This document shows positions 52,777-61,830 of a stretch of 64,000 nucleotides of DNA, piece by piece. Under the pieces are notes generated by a model that was not told the DNA's origin, made no database searches, and saw only the letters and a list, made by a program, of their open reading frames with translations. A program made the translations under genes and the position numbers. Position 1 is the first letter of the stretch; each line of letters starts with the position of its first letter. Source of the stretch: Streptomyces sp. NBC_00568 (lineage in GTDB: Bacteria > Actinomycetota > Actinomycetes > Streptomycetales > Streptomycetaceae); assembly GCF_026341855.1 (NCBI RefSeq), contig NZ_JAPENW010000001.1:6811001-6875000 (forward strand), read 5' to 3'.

Positions 52777-55254
52777 GTGAAAAGAAGATCATTTCTGTCT
52801 GCCGCCACCCTCACCGCAATGAGCCTGAGCATGGCTCCCCTGATGACCGAAGCGGCAGCCGCCGCACGGTCCGAGGCACCGCAGGATCAGGCGGACGCGA
52901 TGCTCGGCCGTATGACAGCGGCTGAGAAGGAAGCGCTCGTCCGGTGCGACTTCGCGACCGTCGCTCACCTGGGTATACCGGCTCTGACCATGGTGGACGC
53001 CTCGGCCGGTCTGCGCGGCGAGCAAGGCGTGACCGCATTCCCGGTTCCGGTCGCGCAGGCGGCGACGTTCGACGAGAACCTGGCGGCACGTATCGGCCGC
53101 GCGATCGGCGCGGAGGGCCGTGGCAAGGGTTACAACAACCTCCTCGGCCCCACCATCGATCTCACCCGGACCTGGCACTCCGGCCGACAGTCCGAAGGCA
53201 TGGGCGAGGACCCGTTGCTCGCCGGCCAGTTGGGCGCGGCTCTCACCACTGGCATACAGAGCCAGAACGTCGCAGCCACGGTCAAGCACTTCGCCGCCTA
53301 CACGCAGGAGACCAACCGCTTCTCCACAGACACCAAGGTCTCCGACCGTGCGCTGCACGAACTCCACGAAGCACCGTTCCGTCGCGTGGTCACCGCCGCC
53401 CCGACCACTTCGGTCATGATGGCCTACCCGAAGATCAACGGAACCTTCGCGACACAGAGTTCGGCTCTCTTCGACGACTTGAAGAAGGCCATCGGACTGC
53501 AGGGCTACACCGTGCCGGACTTCTGGGCGGGTGACGACCAGGTCGCCGCCGCGCGAGCCGGCATGGACCTCGCCGGGCTCGGACCCTACGCAGTCAAGAT
53601 CCCCGCCGGAGCACTCACGGGCGGTGCGATACCGAGCACCCGGCTCGACGACGCAGCCCGACGCATCCTCGTCACGATGTACGCGAACGGTCTCTTCGAC
53701 CATCCTGTACCCACTCCGGCGGCCGACGTCAGCACCCAGGCCCACCAGGACCTCGCCCATGAGACCGCCGTCGCCTCCCTGGTGCTTCTGGCCAACCGCT
53801 CCGCAGCACTCCCTCTGCCGGCCACCCTGAAATCCCTGGCCGTCATCGGCCCGGCCGGCACCGACGTCCTCACCGGCGTGGGCGGCTCCACCTACGTCGA
53901 CCCGGGTACATGGACGACGCCCCTGAACGCCATCCGCGCCCGCGCCGGCAGCGGAGTCACGGTCACGCACGCACAGGGCACCAAGGGAGATCTTCCCCTG
54001 ACCGCGGTTCCCTCCACCGTGCTGCGCAGCGGCGCCGGGACCCCCGGCCTGTCCGCCACCTACTACTCAGGGGCAGAGGCCTCCGGCACCCCGCTCACCA
54101 CCCGCACCGACGCCACCGTCGACTTCACCGCTGCTCCCGTGGACAACCTGCCCGACGTGTGGTCGGCGAAATGGACCGGCACCCTGGTGCCGACGACCAC
54201 GGGCCTGCACCGGTTCTCCCTGCTCACCGCCGGAACCGCCACCTTGAAGGTCAACGGCACCACGGTCGCCACCGGCACCCGGCACAGCCGCCGATTCTTC
54301 CTCGGCCCCTACGACTACCCCCTCCAGGGCGCCACCGCGCTGACCTCCGGAAAGGCCGTCACCATCGAGGTGACCTACACCAACGCGACCACCGACCCCG
54401 GCACCTGCGGGCTCACCCTCGGATGGCAGCCCGAATCCCTGATCCCCGCCGCTGTCGACGCGGCGCGCGCCGCGGACGCCGCCATCGTCTTCGTCAACCG
54501 GGTCGCTGGCGAGGACATGGATCACCTGGCACTCGGTCTGCCTGGTGATCAGGAACAGCTCATCGCCGCCGTGGCAGCGGTCAACCCACGCACCACCGTC
54601 GTCCTCAACACCGACGGTCCCGTGACGATGCCCTGGCTCGGCGACGTCGAGGCCGTGCTCCAAGCCTGGTACGGGGGTCGCGGCATGGGCACGGCGCTGG
54701 CCGCTGTCCTCTTCGGAGACAGCGACCCTTCCGGCCGCCTGCCCGTCACCTTCCCCGCCGACGCCACCCAGGGGCCGGGCACCACACCCGCGACCTACCC
54801 CGGCAGCAACGGAGCCGTCTCCTACGACGAGGGCATCTCCATCGGCTACCGCTACTACGACAGCAAGGGGCAGCAGCCGCGCTTCCCCTTCGGCCACGGC
54901 CTGTCGTACGCCACCTTCGCCCACGGCTCCCTCGAAGCCGCATACGACAAGAGAGCCAAGACAGTGACGGTGGGCGTGACCGTCACCAACACCAGCTCAC
55001 GCAAGGGCACGGAACTCGTGCAGTTCTACGCCGCACTGCCGAGCGCCGCCGCCGCCGAGCCGCAGCGGCTCGTCGCGTTCCGCAAACTCACCCTGGCCCC
55101 CGCGGGCTCCCAGCGGCTCACGGTCACCATTCCCGTGGACAACCTCACCATCTGGAAGGCAGGTGCCTGGGCACTTGTCCCCGGCAGGTACGCCTTTGCC
55201 ACAGCGCACAGTTCCCGCGACCTGACCGCGCAGCGAGCCGTTCCCATCAGCTGA
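52777..55254 (+). CDS. Exported beta-glucosidase (GH3) with PA14 domain
   Basis: An 825-residue family 3 glycoside hydrolase starting at GTG with GGAGA upstream. The N-terminus KRRSFLSAATLTAMSLSMAP is a twin-arginine-like signal ending near AEAAAAA, so the enzyme is probably exported. The catalytic barrel carries KHFAAY and the nucleophile Asp248 in VPDFWAGDD. A PA14 insert spans about residues 421-553, then the second GH3 domain and a C-terminal fibronectin-like domain (YDKRAKTVTVGVTVTNTSSRKG). It would release glucose or a disaccharide from plant glycosides outside the cell. The bacterial PA14 layout fits aryl-glycoside-active enzymes. Confidence 0.92.
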   Translation: MKRRSFLSAATLTAMSLSMAPLMTEAAAAARSEAPQDQADAMLGRMTAAEKEALVRCDFATVAHLGIPALTMVDASAGLRGEQGVTAFPVPVAQAATFDENLAARIGRAIGAEGRGKGYNNLLGPTIDLTRTWHSGRQSEGMGEDPLLAGQLGAALTTGIQSQNVAATVKHFAAYTQETNRFSTDTKVSDRALHELHEAPFRRVVTAAPTTSVMMAYPKINGTFATQSSALFDDLKKAIGLQGYTVPDFWAGDDQVAAARAGMDLAGLGPYAVKIPAGALTGGAIPSTRLDDAARRILVTMYANGLFDHPVPTPAADVSTQAHQDLAHETAVASLVLLANRSAALPLPATLKSLAVIGPAGTDVLTGVGGSTYVDPGTWTTPLNAIRARAGSGVTVTHAQGTKGDLPLTAVPSTVLRSGAGTPGLSATYYSGAEASGTPLTTRTDATVDFTAAPVDNLPDVWSAKWTGTLVPTTTGLHRFSLLTAGTATLKVNGTTVATGTRHSRRFFLGPYDYPLQGATALTSGKAVTIEVTYTNATTDPGTCGLTLGWQPESLIPAAVDAARAADAAIVFVNRVAGEDMDHLALGLPGDQEQLIAAVAAVNPRTTVVLNTDGPVTMPWLGDVEAVLQAWYGGRGMGTALAAVLFGDSDPSGRLPVTFPADATQGPGTTPATYPGSNGAVSYDEGISIGYRYYDSKGQQPRFPFGHGLSYATFAHGSLEAAYDKRAKTVTVGVTVTNTSSRKGTELVQFYAALPSAAAAEPQRLVAFRKLTLAPAGSQRLTVTIPVDNLTIWKAGAWALVPGRYAFATAHSSRDLTAQRAVPIS

Positions 55255-55370
55255 CCGCAATCCCGGCCGGCGCGTCACGCCGTCCGCCTCCTCGCCACGG
55301 CGTGACGCGCCTCAGCCATTCCCGTCCGGCTCGTCGAACCTCCGCCTCCACCACCGCATGGAGCCCGCCA

Positions 55371-56632
55371 GTGTCCCGCAGACCGAGACCCCTTCGCTTC
55401 GCCGCATCCCTTGCGTTGAGCATGACGCTTCTGACCGGCTGCTCCGTCATCGGAGCCGGCAGTGACACGTCGGACACCGAGGTGTCCGTCAGGGCCAACA
55501 TCACCGACAAGGCTTCGATGCAGGCCGTCGTCGCGGCCTTCCGCCGAGCCCGTCCCGGCATCCACGTCAACGTCAGCTACGCCGACACCAACACCCTGCA
55601 GAAGGAGCTTCCGCAGCAGCTTCGGGCAGGCAAGGCACCGGACGTCTTCACCGTCTGGCCCGGCAGCGGCAACCCTGCCTCCGTCCTGGCCTTGGAAGAG
55701 GACGACTTCCTGGAAGCACTCAGCCTGCGCTTCTTCGCCGGCCGGATACCGGACAGCATGCGGCCGGTCACCGACGGCGGCGTCGGTACGTACCTGGTAC
55801 CCGTCACCTTCAGTGCTGTCGGCGCGATCTACTCGGCGGAAACGCTCAAGGCCATCGGCGGAACCCGGCCCACCACCTACAGCACCCTTCTCGCCCTGTG
55901 CGACACCGCCCGCCGGCACGGGAAGGTGCTCTTCGCACTGGGCAACCAGACCCCGTGGGTCACCCAGCTCGTCGACTACGCACTGGTCGCCACCACGGTG
56001 TACGCCCACGACCCCGGCTTCGACACGCAGATGGAGTCCGGCAAGGAGAGCTTCGCCCGGTCGGGATGGCGCCAAGCCATGGCCAAGTACCTGGAGATGC
56101 GCGATCGTGGCTGCTTCAGCACTGCTCCGCTCAAACCAGTTACGAGGACGCCCTCGACCAAGTGGCCGACGGGCGAGCAGTGGGAGTGGTCCAGGTCGCC
56201 GGCACTCTCGCCGCTCTGCGTTCCGCGGCCCCAGGAATGCACTTCCGGATGACGGCCCTGCCGGCCACGGATCAGCCGAACGAAACCCGGATTCCCGGAG
56301 CCGTCTCCGCCGCCTACGGGCTCAACGCCAAGGCCCCCCACCGCAAAGCGGCACTGGCGTTCGTGGACTTCCTGGGATCAGTACGGGGCCAGAACCTGTA
56401 CAACCGGTCCGGAGCGACGCTGCCCGCGCTGCCCAGCAACTCCTTCTCCGTCGATCCCGCCGTCGCGGAGGTGGCACGGCGGCAGAAGGACGGAACGACG
56501 GTACCGTTCATGGATCAGCGATGGCCCAACTCAGAGGTGCAGCAGACGCACTTCGAGCAGGTGCGTGCCCTCTTCGCGGGCACCACGGACATCGCTCACG
56601 CACTGGCTGCCATGGACAGTGCGTACGAGTAG
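55371..56632 (+). pseudogene. Second sugar-binding lipoprotein, frameshifted
   Basis: Reading from GTG 55371 gives a lipoprotein signal peptide (LRFAASLALSMTLLTGC, lipid on Cys24) and a CUT1-type binding fold (ITDKASMQAVVAAFRRARPG, APDVFTVWPGSG). Near 56140 the frame is lost by one base in CTCAAACCAG. The missing rest continues in another frame as TSYEDALDQVADGRAVGVVQ to SAYE at 56632. A single missing base would restore about 420 residues, so this is either a real recent mutation or a sequencing error. It has no permease genes of its own. Confidence 0.85.
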
Positions 56633-56683
56633 ACGCAGAGACGGACACCGCCCCGGCTGGGAGAACCAGCAGAACGGTTCGCC

Positions 56684-57448
56684 ATGCACACACCTCATCG
56701 GGAGTCGGTGCTGTCCAGGGCAGCTCGCATTCTCGAAGCGTTCAGCCAGGACGAGCCGGCGCTGACGGTCTCCGAGATCGCCCGTCGAACCGGCCTGCAC
56801 GTGGCCACGGTCTCTCGCCTCGTGGCCGAGCTCGTGGCGCACGGTTTCCTGAGCCGGGACTCCGACCGCAAAGTACGCATCGGCGTGCGGCTGTGGGAGC
56901 TGGTAACGCGTGCTTCCCCCACTCTCTCCCTGCGTGATCACGCAATGCCGTTCATGGAAGGCGTCCACGACGTCGTGGGCCACCACGTGCAGATCGGCGT
57001 CCTCGACGGCGACGACGTGCTCTTCCTCGAACGGCTCTCGGCACCACAGGCGGTGATCAACTACACCCGGATCGCCGGGCGGCTTCCTCTGTACGCCTCC
57101 TCCAGCGGTCTGGTGCTCCTCGCCCACGGCCCCAGTGACCTCAAGCAAAGGATCCTGGACAGCCCGCTGACCGCGTACACACCGGCCACACCGGCCACAC
57201 CGGCACAACTGCGCGCGACCTTGGCCGAGATCCGGCAGCAGGGTTATGCGTACTGCCCCGGCTACGTCCACGCGGAGGCCCTGGGCGTAGCCGCGCCCGT
57301 CCGCGGTGCGGACGGCACGGTGATCGCGGCGCTGTCGGTCATCGTGCCCAATGAGGTCGGCGCCCAGGCCGTGGTCCCCGTCGTACGGACCGCCGCCCGG
57401 GGCGTCTCCCGCGCGCTGGCCGGACGCGGGACACAGGACACTCCATAG
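56684..57448 (+). CDS. IclR-family transcriptional regulator
   Basis: A 254-residue regulator with the N-terminal winged helix (SVLSRAARILEAFSQDEPALTVSEIARRTGLHVATVSRLVAELV) read in two overlapping parts and the IclR effector domain (LPLYASSSGLVLLAHG, GVAAPVRGADGTVIAALSVIVPNE). It precedes the reductase-P450-formaldehyde dehydrogenase genes and very likely controls them. The family typically senses aromatic acids such as protocatechuate or 4-hydroxybenzoate in degradation operons, consistent with the P450 substrate. Confidence 0.9.
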   Translation: MHTPHRESVLSRAARILEAFSQDEPALTVSEIARRTGLHVATVSRLVAELVAHGFLSRDSDRKVRIGVRLWELVTRASPTLSLRDHAMPFMEGVHDVVGHHVQIGVLDGDDVLFLERLSAPQAVINYTRIAGRLPLYASSSGLVLLAHGPSDLKQRILDSPLTAYTPATPATPAQLRATLAEIRQQGYAYCPGYVHAEALGVAAPVRGADGTVIAALSVIVPNEVGAQAVVPVVRTAARGVSRALAGRGTQDTP

Positions 57449-57578
57449 GCATGTGACGGCGATGCGACGGCCACATGACATCTCTGCGAAGTCGGTCTCT
57501 CGCTGAATGAGAATGCCGTCGCGGTCCGACGGTGCCCGCGCGCATGCTTCCTGCATTCCAAAGACGGGAGGCGACAAC

Positions 57579-58568
57579 GTGGTCGTACACAACCTGCTGC
57601 CCACCGCTCCGCTGCAGCAGAACCTCTCCACCGTGACGTTGCAGGTGCAGGACAAGGACCCTGTCGCCGACGGCGTCGTGTCACTCACCCTCGCGCATCC
57701 CGACGGCACACGGCTGCCGGACTGGACGCCCGGCTCGCACATCGACCTCATCCTGCCGAGCGGAGTGACTCGCCAGTACTCCCTGTGCGGCGACCGATGG
57801 GACCCGTACACCTACCGCATCGCTGTCCTTCGCGAAGCCCCTGGCAGGGGCGGCTCCGCCTACGTCCATGATCAGCTCATGCCCGGGAACCTCGTGGAGG
57901 TCGGAGGTCCGCGCAACCACTTCCCCCTGGCGCCTGCCGAGCGGTACCTGTTCATCGCGGGCGGCATCGGCATCACCCCGCTGCTGCCGATGATGCATCA
58001 AGCCGACGTGACCGGAGCCGACTGGCAGCTGCTGTACGGAGGCCGCAGCCGGGTCTCCATGGCCTTCCTCGAGGAACTCACAGCCTCCTACGGCGATCGC
58101 GTACACATCAGCCCCCAGGACGAGGTCGGCCTGCTCGACCTGGAGGCCTGGCTGAGCGAACCAGACGCGGGAACCAAGGTGTACTGCTGCGGACCGGGTC
58201 CTTTGCTCGCCGCTGTCGAGGCAGCATCTTCCCAGTGGCCGCCGTACAGCCTGCGGACCGAGCGATTCACAGCCAAGGCCCTGACAGAGCCGGTGCATCG
58301 CGGACCCTTCGAGGTGGAACTGTGCCGCAGCGGGCGGACAGTGACCATCACCCCCGACGTCACCGTCCTTCAAGCCGTTCGGCAGGCAGGTGCCGACGTG
58401 CTGTCCTCCTGTGAGCACGGCACCTGCGGCACCTGCCTCACCCCGGTCGTGGAAGGTACCCCGGACCACCGGGACTCGGTGCTGGCCGAACACGAACGCG
58501 CCGCCAACGACTGCATGCTGCCCTGCGTTTCACGTTCCCGTTCGGCCCGCCTGGTCCTGGATCTCTGA
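57579..58568 (+). CDS. Phthalate-dioxygenase-reductase-type electron donor (FMN, [2Fe-2S])
   Basis: A 329-residue PDR/VanB-type reductase starting at GTG with GGGAGGCGAC upstream. The FMN/NAD domain has RQYSLCGDRWDPYTYRIAV and FIAGGIGITPLLPMM. The C-terminal plant-type ferredoxin holds Cys278, Cys283, Cys286 (CEHGTCGTC) and a fourth near residue 316. It passes electrons from NADH to an oxygenase. The partner is almost certainly the P450 45 bp downstream, an unusual pairing because such reductases normally serve Rieske oxygenases. Confidence 0.9.
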   Translation: MVVHNLLPTAPLQQNLSTVTLQVQDKDPVADGVVSLTLAHPDGTRLPDWTPGSHIDLILPSGVTRQYSLCGDRWDPYTYRIAVLREAPGRGGSAYVHDQLMPGNLVEVGGPRNHFPLAPAERYLFIAGGIGITPLLPMMHQADVTGADWQLLYGGRSRVSMAFLEELTASYGDRVHISPQDEVGLLDLEAWLSEPDAGTKVYCCGPGPLLAAVEAASSQWPPYSLRTERFTAKALTEPVHRGPFEVELCRSGRTVTITPDVTVLQAVRQAGADVLSSCEHGTCGTCLTPVVEGTPDHRDSVLAEHERAANDCMLPCVSRSRSARLVLDL

Positions 58569-58612
58569 GCCACGACCCGCCCCTTCCCGAGCCGCACTTC
58601 GCTGGAGCCGCC

Positions 58613-59830
58613 ATGTCCGAAGCACCCGCCGTTGCCGTCGAACCGCCCACGAGCGACGCCGACCCGTTCGCCACCGAACACCTCACGACGCCCGAACCCC
58701 TGCACCACGCCCTCCGGGAAGCAGGTCCCGTCGTGCGGCTGTCCCGCTACGACGTCTACGCGCTCGCCCGATACCGCGACGTGCACGCGGCCCTCGTCGA
58801 CTGGCAGACATTCCAGTCCGCCGCCGGCGTGGGACTGGCCAACTTCCGCCATTCGAAGCCCTGGCGGCCTCCGAGCCTGCTGCTGGAGGCCGACCCGCCG
58901 CACCACGACGCACCGCGCCGCGTCCTGCGCGAGATACTCGCCCCACCAGCACTGCGCCGACTGCGTGCGGCATGGCAGCCGATAGCCGACGACCTGGTCG
59001 ACACCGTCCTGGCCACCCAGGGAACCGACTTCGACGCGTTCGAAGCCCTGGCCAAAGCATTCCCGCTGCGCGTCTTCCCAGACGCTGTGGGACTGGGACC
59101 CGACGGCCGCGACAACCTCCTGCCCTACGGCAACATGGCTTTCAATGCCTTCGGCCCCGTCAACGCCCTCGTGCAGGCAGACGCTGCCAGGGCCGCCGAC
59201 CTGTCCGCCTGGGTGAACGCCCAGTGCGCCCGCCAAGCCCTCACCGATGACGGATTCGGCGCCCGTATCTGGGCCGCTGCCGACCGCGGCGACCTCACCC
59301 ACGAGCAGGCACCGCTGGTCGTACGCTCCCTTCTCACCGCCGGCGTCGACACCACAGTGCATGGCCTGGCCGCCACCCTCTACGCCCTCGCCGGCCACCC
59401 CGGCGAATGGCAGCGGCTCCGCGAACGCCCCGACCTGGCCCGCGTGGCATTCGATGAGGCAGTGCGCTGGCAGTCACCCGTCCAGACCTTCTTCCGCACC
59501 GCCACGACCGACGTCGCGATCGCAGGATCCCTCATCCCCGAGGGATCCAAGATCCTCATGTTCCTCGGCGCGGCGAACCGCGACCCGGCCCGCTGGAACG
59601 ACCCGGACTGCTACGACCTCACCCGCGATCCATCCGGACACGTCGGCTTCGGCATGGGCATCCACCAATGCGTAGGCCAGCACGTGGCCCGCCTGGAAGC
59701 CGAGGCACTCCTCACCGCCCTGGCCCGACGGGTGGAACGCATCGAGCTCGCAGGCGAACCGCGCCGGCATCTCAACAACACCCTGCGCTCCTTCGCAGCG
59801 CTCCCCGTACGCGTGCGTCCCGCGAGCTGA
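58613..59830 (+). CDS. Cytochrome P450, CYP199-like
   Basis: A 405-residue soluble P450. The I-helix motif AGVDTT (residues 243-248) has the usual acid/Thr pair, the ERR-type EAVRWQSP lies in the K helix, and the heme Cys353 is in FGMGIHQCVG. FLGAANRDPARWNDPD and the ending NTLRSFAALPVRVRPA resemble, from memory, the CYP199A enzymes that O-demethylate para-methoxybenzoic or cinnamic acids. The neighbouring reductase would supply electrons, and the downstream formaldehyde dehydrogenase would remove the released one-carbon unit, strongly supporting O-demethylation. Confidence 0.9.
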   Translation: MSEAPAVAVEPPTSDADPFATEHLTTPEPLHHALREAGPVVRLSRYDVYALARYRDVHAALVDWQTFQSAAGVGLANFRHSKPWRPPSLLLEADPPHHDAPRRVLREILAPPALRRLRAAWQPIADDLVDTVLATQGTDFDAFEALAKAFPLRVFPDAVGLGPDGRDNLLPYGNMAFNAFGPVNALVQADAARAADLSAWVNAQCARQALTDDGFGARIWAAADRGDLTHEQAPLVVRSLLTAGVDTTVHGLAATLYALAGHPGEWQRLRERPDLARVAFDEAVRWQSPVQTFFRTATTDVAIAGSLIPEGSKILMFLGAANRDPARWNDPDCYDLTRDPSGHVGFGMGIHQCVGQHVARLEAEALLTALARRVERIELAGEPRRHLNNTLRSFAALPVRVRPAS

Positions 59831-59889
59831 CCACCGTCCGTCGGAAACCCGAGCCTCACTTTCATACGGACAGTCGAGAGGATCCATCC

Positions 59890-60975
59890 ATGCCTCAGCA
59901 CGTACGCGGCGTCGTCGCCCGCGCCAAAGGCGAGCCGGTGCGCGTCGAGACGATCGTCGTGCCCGATCCAGGGCCGGGCGAGGCGGTGGTAAAAGTGCAG
60001 GCCTGCGGCGTCTGCCACACCGACCTGCACTACCGAGAAGGCGGCATCAACGACGACTTCCCGTTCCTTCTCGGACACGAGGCGGCGGGCATCGTGGAGT
60101 CGGTCGGCACCGGAGTCACCGACTTGGTGCCGGGCGACTTCGTCGTCCTGAACTGGCGGGCGGTCTGCGGCCGTTGTCGCGCATGCCGACGTGGACGCCC
60201 GCAGTACTGCTTCGATACGCACAACGCGCGCCAGAAGATGACCCTCACCGACGGCACCGAACTGTCACCCGCCCTCGGCATCGGCGCCTTCGCCGAAAAG
60301 ACCCTCGTCGCCGCCGGCCAGTGCACGAAGGTCGATCCGGCCGCCTCACCAGCCGCCGCCGGCCTGCTCGGCTGCGGGGTCATGGCAGGCATCGGTGCGG
60401 CGATCAACACAGGAGGAGTAGGCCGAGGCGACACCGTCGCTGTCATCGGCTGCGGAGGCGTCGGCAACGCAGCCGTCGTCGGCGCCCGGCTGGCCGGCGC
60501 CGCGAAGATCATCGCCGTGGACATCGACGACCTCAAGCTCGAGACAGCTCGGACGATGGGCGCCACGGACACCGTGAACGCGCGCGACACCGACCCGGTC
60601 GAGGCGATCCGCGAGCTGACCAGCGGATTCGGCGCCGACATCGTCATCGAAGCCGTCGGGCGGCCGGAGACCTACCGACAGGCGTTCTACGCCCGTGACC
60701 TGGCCGGCACCGTCGTCCTCGTGGGCGTCCCCACCCCCGACATGCAACTCGACCTGCCGCTACTGGACGTCTTCGGACGAGGCGGCACGCTCAAGTCCTC
60801 CTGGTACGGCGACTGCCTCCCGTCCCGCGACTTCCCCATGCTCATCGACCTCTACCTCCAAGGCCGCCTGGACCTCGACTCCTTCGTCACCGAGACGATC
60901 ACCTTGGACGAGGTCGAAGACGCCTTCGCCCGCATGCACAAGGGCGATGTCCTCCGCTCGGTGGTGATCTTCTGA
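59890..60975 (+). CDS. mscR: S-(hydroxymethyl)mycothiol dehydrogenase (mycothiol-dependent formaldehyde dehydrogenase)
   Basis: A 361-residue zinc alcohol dehydrogenase. The catalytic zinc site is CGVCHTDLHYREG (Cys42), and the structural zinc site is CGRCRACRRGRPQYC. The run THNARQKMTLTDGTELSPAL followed by GIGAFAEKTLVAAGQCTKVD is the fingerprint of mycothiol-dependent formaldehyde dehydrogenase. It oxidises the spontaneous formaldehyde-mycothiol adduct with NAD+. Located just after the P450, it disposes of the formaldehyde made by O-demethylation. Its stop overlaps the MBL gene start by one base. Confidence 0.94.
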   Translation: MPQHVRGVVARAKGEPVRVETIVVPDPGPGEAVVKVQACGVCHTDLHYREGGINDDFPFLLGHEAAGIVESVGTGVTDLVPGDFVVLNWRAVCGRCRACRRGRPQYCFDTHNARQKMTLTDGTELSPALGIGAFAEKTLVAAGQCTKVDPAASPAAAGLLGCGVMAGIGAAINTGGVGRGDTVAVIGCGGVGNAAVVGARLAGAAKIIAVDIDDLKLETARTMGATDTVNARDTDPVEAIRELTSGFGADIVIEAVGRPETYRQAFYARDLAGTVVLVGVPTPDMQLDLPLLDVFGRGGTLKSSWYGDCLPSRDFPMLIDLYLQGRLDLDSFVTETITLDEVEDAFARMHKGDVLRSVVIF

Positions 60976-61607
60976 TGACCGGGGTCCGCGTCGAACGCCT
61001 CACAACCTCAGGCACCTTCAGCCTGGACGGCGGCCTCTGGGACGTCGAGAACAACGTCTGGATCGTCGGTGACGACCACGAGGCGATCGTGATCGACGCT
61101 GCCCACGACGCCGATGCCATCGCGGCAGCCGTAGGCGACCGGTGCCTGACCGCCATCGTGTGCACCCACGCCCACAACGACCACATCAACGCAGCCCCGG
61201 CGCTCGCCGAAGCCACCGGAGCTCCCATCCTCCTGCACCTGGACGACCGACTGCTGTGGAAGCACACCCATCCCGAGCACAGCCCTGACGGCTACCTGTC
61301 CCATGACCAGCGCATCGACGTCGCGGGGACGGAATTGCGGGTGATACACACCCCCGGCCACACACCGGGATCGATCTGCCTGTACGCATCGACGCTCGGC
61401 ACCGTATTCACCGGCGACACTCTGTTCGCGGGCGGCCCCGGAGCAACTGGGCGCTCGTACTCGGACTTTCCCACCATCATCCGCTCGATCCGTTACCGAC
61501 TCCTCACACTGCCGCCCGGCACACAGGTCTGCACCGGGCACGGCAGCGATACGAGCGTCCGGACGGAAGCTCCCCATCTGGAGGATTGGATAGCCTCCGG
61601 TCACTGA
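60975..61607 (+). CDS. MBL-fold hydrolase, probable S-formylmycothiol hydrolase
   Basis: A 210-residue metallo-beta-lactamase-fold enzyme. The dizinc motif reads THAHNDHIN (HxHxDH), followed by HTPGHTPGSI, FTGDTLF and a final TGHGSDTSV histidine. This gene follows mscR in many actinobacteria, where it is thought to split S-formylmycothiol to formate and mycothiol (role from memory of conserved neighbourhood). The first base of its ATG is the last base of the mscR stop. It is the last cargo gene before the transposon right end. Confidence 0.9.
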   Translation: MTGVRVERLTTSGTFSLDGGLWDVENNVWIVGDDHEAIVIDAAHDADAIAAAVGDRCLTAIVCTHAHNDHINAAPALAEATGAPILLHLDDRLLWKHTHPEHSPDGYLSHDQRIDVAGTELRVIHTPGHTPGSICLYASTLGTVFTGDTLFAGGPGATGRSYSDFPTIIRSIRYRLLTLPPGTQVCTGHGSDTSVRTEAPHLEDWIASGH

Positions 61608-61722
61608 ACGGAGTCGGTGATGGAGTCGGCGCACTCGTCCTCGACCACCTGCGGTGCGGACATACCTACGCCCAGCCTCATGAGTAGATGGCGGCACCCC
61701 TTGTGACCTGCGCTGTACCAAA

Positions 61723-61825
61723 GTGCCAACTATCTCGCTGATTCCGGACCTCTGGTTGCTGAAGCCGGTTGGCATCAGCGCAGGTTGCGAACGTCGCATG
61801 GTGCCAACTACCGAGCCTGGTCACA
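61723..61825. repeat. Transposon right end with two GTGCCAACTA repeats
   Basis: Inverted decamers occur at 61723-61732 and 61801-61810, and the end closes CCTGGTCACA at 61825. Read inward it starts TGTGACCAGGCTCGG then TAGTTGGCAC, matching the left end. The segment 61608-61722 between the MBL gene and this end contains no gene. Confidence 0.75.
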
Positions 61826-61830
61826 GCGAC

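Larger units (their letters stand above)
25512..61825. mobile_element. 36.3-kb TniQ-bearing Tn7/Tn5053-like transposon carrying catabolic genes
   Basis: The left end starts TGTGAC at 25512 and the right end closes GTCACA at 61825. Reading inward, the two 25-base termini match at 21 positions and both finish in TAGTTGGCAC. A second inner decamer lies at each end in the same inward orientation. Flanking five-mers are GCGAT (25507-25511) and GCGAC (61826-61830), a near-perfect target duplication. A TniQ-family gene lies just inside the left end. No DDE transposase or AAA+ ATPase gene is present, so the element looks immobile alone. The rest is catabolic cargo. Confidence 0.75.
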
